This document shows, in pieces, positions 35,840 through 39,128 of a stretch of DNA of 39,128 nucleotides (positions within the stretch are counted from its first letter, which is position 1; each line of letters begins with the position of its first letter). Origin of the DNA: Phycisphaerales bacterium (GTDB lineage: Bacteria > Planctomycetota > Phycisphaerae > Phycisphaerales > UBA1924); assembly GCA_026647565.1 (NCBI GenBank), contig JAPKGU010000013.1, forward strand, positions 1 through 39,128, written 5' to 3'. Position numbers and translations under genes: made by a program. The notes under the pieces were generated by a model. It saw only the letters and a list, made by a program, of their open reading frames with translations, made no database searches and was not told where the DNA came from.

Positions 35840-36886
35840 ATGAACCGATCCATTCACAGAATGCCGACATTCGCACCGCTCCTACTCGCCGTGGCGAGTC
35901 TTGCTTTGATGGCCCACGCGTCTCAGCCGACCACAACCCCGCCCGGCTCGCGCCCGCGCGCCACCTCCGACGGAGAGCGAGCGCCTCGGCCCCACCGCCC
36001 GGTCGTGGCGCCGGACTATGTGAAGACCGTCGAAGCCAAGGGCCTCATCCGCTCCACCGGCTCCTCCACGGTCTCGGGCCTGATCAACGATTGGGCGATC
36101 GCCTTCGGATCGCTGCATCCCGGAGCCACCGTCGAGGTCACGGGCGGCGGATCCTCAACCGCCACACCCGCCCTCCTTTCGGGGTCGTGCGACATCGCTC
36201 CCATGTCTCGCCCGATGAACGAAGCCGAGCTCGCGCAGTTCAGGCAGAAGTTCGGATACGAGCCGACGCGCATCGTCGTCGCGATCGACGCCCTCGCCGT
36301 CTTCGTCCACAAGGAGAACCCGATCGAAACGCTCTCCCTCGCGCAACTCGACGCGATCTTCTCCGCCACGAGAATGCGAGGTGCCGAACCCGCCGACACG
36401 TGGGGTGACCTCGGGCTTACCGGGGAATGGGCGGATCGACCCATCCACATCTACGGCTTCGGCGACCTCACCGGCGGTTACGCCCTTTTCAGAGACCTCG
36501 TTCTCGACGGCGGAGACTACAACGCCGCCATCCGCGTCCAGCCCGGCTCGTCCGCGATCGTGAACGCGGTCGGGTCCTATCGCGAGGCAATCGGCTTCGC
36601 GAGCCAGTACTTCGCGACCGCACGCACGCGAATGGTCCCCATCACCGACGAGAACGGCGTCGCCCGCGACCCGACCGAGGCGGCATGCCTGGACGGCTCC
36701 TATCCACTCGCGCGCCGCCTTTTCATCTACGTCAACAAGAAGCCAGGCCACCCACTGCCCCCAAACGTTGCCGAGTTTCTTCGCTACGCCCTCTCGCGCC
36801 AAGGACAGTCCGCCGCCGCCGACGCCGGCATGTTCTCCGTGCCGGGCGACCTCGCCAGGGAACAGGTGGAGTCGCTGGGCAAGTGA
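35840..36886 (+). CDS. PstS-like phosphate ABC transporter substrate-binding protein
   Basis: Signal peptide; IRSTGSSTVSGLINDWAIAF...VEVTGGGSSTATPALLSGSCDIAPMSRPMNEAE...VVAIDALAVFVHKENPIETLSLAQLDAIFSATR. Confidence 0.9.
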   Translation: MNRSIHRMPTFAPLLLAVASLALMAHASQPTTTPPGSRPRATSDGERAPRPHRPVVAPDYVKTVEAKGLIRSTGSSTVSGLINDWAIAFGSLHPGATVEVTGGGSSTATPALLSGSCDIAPMSRPMNEAELAQFRQKFGYEPTRIVVAIDALAVFVHKENPIETLSLAQLDAIFSATRMRGAEPADTWGDLGLTGEWADRPIHIYGFGDLTGGYALFRDLVLDGGDYNAAIRVQPGSSAIVNAVGSYREAIGFASQYFATARTRMVPITDENGVARDPTEAACLDGSYPLARRLFIYVNKKPGHPLPPNVAEFLRYALSRQGQSAAADAGMFSVPGDLAREQVESLGK

Positions 36887-36916
36887 CGCATCCGGGTTTC
36901 TCGATACACTCGGCGC

Positions 36917-37366
36917 ATGAACGCCATCCTCCTCGCGATCGGCGCCGGGCTTTGCTGGGGCATCGGTGAGCTCTGCACCAAGAGCGTGCTCCACACGCAC
37001 AAGGTCGGCCCGCTGACCGCCATCGCGGTCCGTTCCACCGTCGCGCTCCCCGTGATCTGGGCCGCCTGGGCATTGGCCATGTACGTCCTTAAGGTTGAGC
37101 CGCGGGACTGGACCAAGGCCGGCGCGCCGACGCTCCTGAAACTGACCATCGGGTCCGGACTCGTCGCCGGGGCCGCGGCAATGATCCTCTTCTATTCGGC
37201 CCTGCACCTGGGCGAGATCGGACGGATTAAGCCCGTCGCGTTCGCCCTGGCCCCAGCGGTCGCCGTGCTGCTGGGCTGGGTGCTTCTTGGCGAAGCGATG
37301 ACGCCCAAGAAGGCAATCGGCGTCCTCATGATCCTCTCCGGCGTTGTCGTCCTTACAGGAAAGTGA
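36917..37366 (+). CDS. Single-domain EamA/DMT-family transporter
   Basis: MNAILLAIGAGLCWGIGELCTK...FYSALHLGEIGRIKPVAFALAPAVAVLLGWVLLGEAMTPKKAIGVLMILSGVVVL; 149 aa. Confidence 0.88.
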   Translation: MNAILLAIGAGLCWGIGELCTKSVLHTHKVGPLTAIAVRSTVALPVIWAAWALAMYVLKVEPRDWTKAGAPTLLKLTIGSGLVAGAAAMILFYSALHLGEIGRIKPVAFALAPAVAVLLGWVLLGEAMTPKKAIGVLMILSGVVVLTGK

Positions 37367-37370
37367 ACAG

Positions 37371-38705
37371 ATGAACACTCGAACCGCGGCATCCAACGCC
37401 ACCTCGCGACGGGACTTCCTTGGCGCCTCCCTTCGCGTAGGCGGGATCGCGGCCCTCGGCGCCGCCGTCGCCCAGACATCCCAGGCCGCGCTCGCGGATC
37501 GGCTGGCGGGGTTCTCAGGCCCGCCCGAGTCGCTCGCCACCAACGAGGACTTCTGGCTCCCGATCCAGCAGGCGTTCTCGGTCGATCGCTCCGTCGTCAA
37601 CCTGAACAACGGCGGCGTCTGCCCCTCGCCGGTGATCGTTCAGGAGTCGATGCGCCGACTGCTCGAGTACTCGAATCGCGCCGTTCCCTCCATGGCCCTG
37701 TGGTCGGTGCTCCAGCCCCAGATCGAAGGGGTACGAGCACGCGTCGCGCGCGAGTGGGGCGTTGACGGCGAGGAGATCGCGTTCACGCGCAACGCGTCCG
37801 AGAGTCTCCAGATCTGCGAGTTCGGACTCGACCTTCGGCCGGGCGACGAGGTGCTCACGACCACGGTCGACTATCCGCGCATGGTGAACACCCTTCGCCA
37901 GCGTGAGCGGCGCGACGGCATCAAGCTCGTCGAGTTCAAGATGCCGATCCCGCTCGAGAGCGACGATGAGGCCGTCCGCCTCTTCGAGTCGCACATCACG
38001 CCGAGGACGCGCATGATCCTCCTGTGCCACATGGTGAACATCACCGGACAGGTGCTCCCCGTTCGTCGCATCTGCCAGATGGCCCGCGCGCGGAACATCC
38101 CGGTCATCGTGGACGGTGCCCACGCCTTCGCGCACCTGGACTTCAAGCTCTCCGACCTCGATTGCGACTACTACGGCGTGAGTCTGCACAAGTGGCTCTT
38201 CGCCCCGCACGGCACCGGCCTGCTCTACGTCCGACGCGACAAGATCAAGGGACTCTGGCCCCTCATGGCCGCGACGTCGGAGCAGGACGACAACATCCGG
38301 AAGTTCGAGGAGTTCGGCACCCGTCCCCTCGCCAACACGCTCGCCATCGCCGAGGCGCTCACGTTCCACCAGGTCATCGGCGCCGCCCGGAAAGAGGCCC
38401 GCATGCGATTCCTCCGCGATCGGTGGGCCAGACGGCTCCTCGCTCATCCCTCGGGCCGATTCAGGCTCCACACCAGTCTCGATCCCCGCTACTCGTGCGG
38501 CATCGGCACCGTGCAGATCGAGGGCACCGACTCGACGGCCCTCCGCTCCCACCTCTACGAGAAGCACTCCATCTTCACGATCGCGCTCAAGCACCCCGAG
38601 TTCGAGGGCATCCGCGTCACGCCCAGCGTCTACACCACCCTCGAAGAACTGGACCGCTTCTGCGAAGCGATGGAGAGCGTCGCCGAGAACGGGCTGCCGG
38701 CGTAG
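37371..38705 (+). CDS. Class V aminotransferase-fold PLP enzyme (isopenicillin-N epimerase-like) with Tat signal
   Basis: Twin-arginine motif SRRDFLGASLRVGGIAALGAAVAQTSQAALA. PLP site VIVDGAHAFAHLDF and SLHKWLFAPHGTGLLYVRR. Confidence 0.9.
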   Translation: MNTRTAASNATSRRDFLGASLRVGGIAALGAAVAQTSQAALADRLAGFSGPPESLATNEDFWLPIQQAFSVDRSVVNLNNGGVCPSPVIVQESMRRLLEYSNRAVPSMALWSVLQPQIEGVRARVAREWGVDGEEIAFTRNASESLQICEFGLDLRPGDEVLTTTVDYPRMVNTLRQRERRDGIKLVEFKMPIPLESDDEAVRLFESHITPRTRMILLCHMVNITGQVLPVRRICQMARARNIPVIVDGAHAFAHLDFKLSDLDCDYYGVSLHKWLFAPHGTGLLYVRRDKIKGLWPLMAATSEQDDNIRKFEEFGTRPLANTLAIAEALTFHQVIGAARKEARMRFLRDRWARRLLAHPSGRFRLHTSLDPRYSCGIGTVQIEGTDSTALRSHLYEKHSIFTIALKHPEFEGIRVTPSVYTTLEELDRFCEAMESVAENGLPA

Positions 38706-38711
38706 TCGATC

Positions 38712-39128
38712 TCAGCACATCGTCATCCCGCCGTCGACACAGATCGTCTGGCCCGTGATGTACCCCGCGTCGTCCGACGCAAGGTACGACACCGCCGCCG
38801 CGATGTCCTCGCCGACGCCCAGACGCTTGATCGCCATCATCTGCTGGATCTTGTCCTTGATCTCCTGGGGGAGGCCCGACGTCATGTCCGTCTCGATGTA
38901 CCCCGGCGCGACGACGTTGCACGTGATGTTCTTCCCGCCCAGCTCACGCGCGACCGTCTTGGACAGCCCGATCAGCCCGGCCTTTGCCGCGGCGTAGTTC
39001 GCCTGCCCCGCGTTGCCCACCACCCCCGACGTCGACGAGATGTTGACGATCCGCCCGAACTTCCCTCGCATCATGTGGCGGGCCGCGGCACGGATCGCCA
39101 CGAAGCAACTCGTCAGGTTCGTCTGGAT
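38712..39128 (-). CDS. fabG: 3-oxoacyl-ACP reductase FabG (5' truncated by window edge)
   Basis: SDR motifs GRIVNISSTSGVVGNAGQANYAAAKAGLIGLSKTVARELGGKNITCNVVAPGYIETDMT, YITGQTICVDGGMTM; open to the end of the window. Confidence 0.92.
   Translation of the reverse strand: MQTNLTSCFVAIRAAARHMMRGKFGRIVNISSTSGVVGNAGQANYAAAKAGLIGLSKTVARELGGKNITCNVVAPGYIETDMTSGLPQEIKDKIQQMMAIKRLGVGEDIAAAVSYLASDDAGYITGQTICVDGGMTMC

Noticed and set aside
36155-37609. 484-aa minus-strand ORF opposite pstS/EamA
   Set aside because: Antisense of well-supported PstS-like and EamA genes; no domain.

Overview
High-GC bacterial chromosomal window, plausibly Planctomycetota/Phycisphaerae (low-moderate confidence, from gene style only). 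It is dominated by a flagellar cluster on the minus strand, ~3.0-32.5 kb. In minus-strand order the cluster is: TPR membrane protein, FlgN-like, sensor kinase, sigma-54 response regulator, flgB, flgC, fliE, fliF, fliG, fliH, fliI, fliJ, motE-like, fliK, flgD, TIGR02530-like, flgE, small TM ORF, fliL, fliN, fliO, fliP, fliQ, fliR, flhB, flhA, flhF, flhG, small TM ORF, fliA/whiG. Left flank: 5'-truncated XerC/D recombinase, an unknown secreted protein, folK. Right flank: RDD membrane protein, coiled-coil lipoprotein with a C-terminal TM helix, PstS-like protein, single-domain EamA transporter, Tat-signal class V aminotransferase, 5'-truncated fabG. Most interesting signals: (a) sigma-54-type -24/-12 elements with exact spacing upstream of fliE, fliF and, with a caveat, flgB, next to a GAFTGA-containing sigma-54 activator; (b) a recurrent intergenic element, CGTCCGATAR, upstream of three other flagellar transcription units. 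Together they suggest a two-tier flagellar promoter hierarchy. fliM and motAB are absent from the window. No CRISPR arrays, transposons, rRNA or tRNA genes were recognised.
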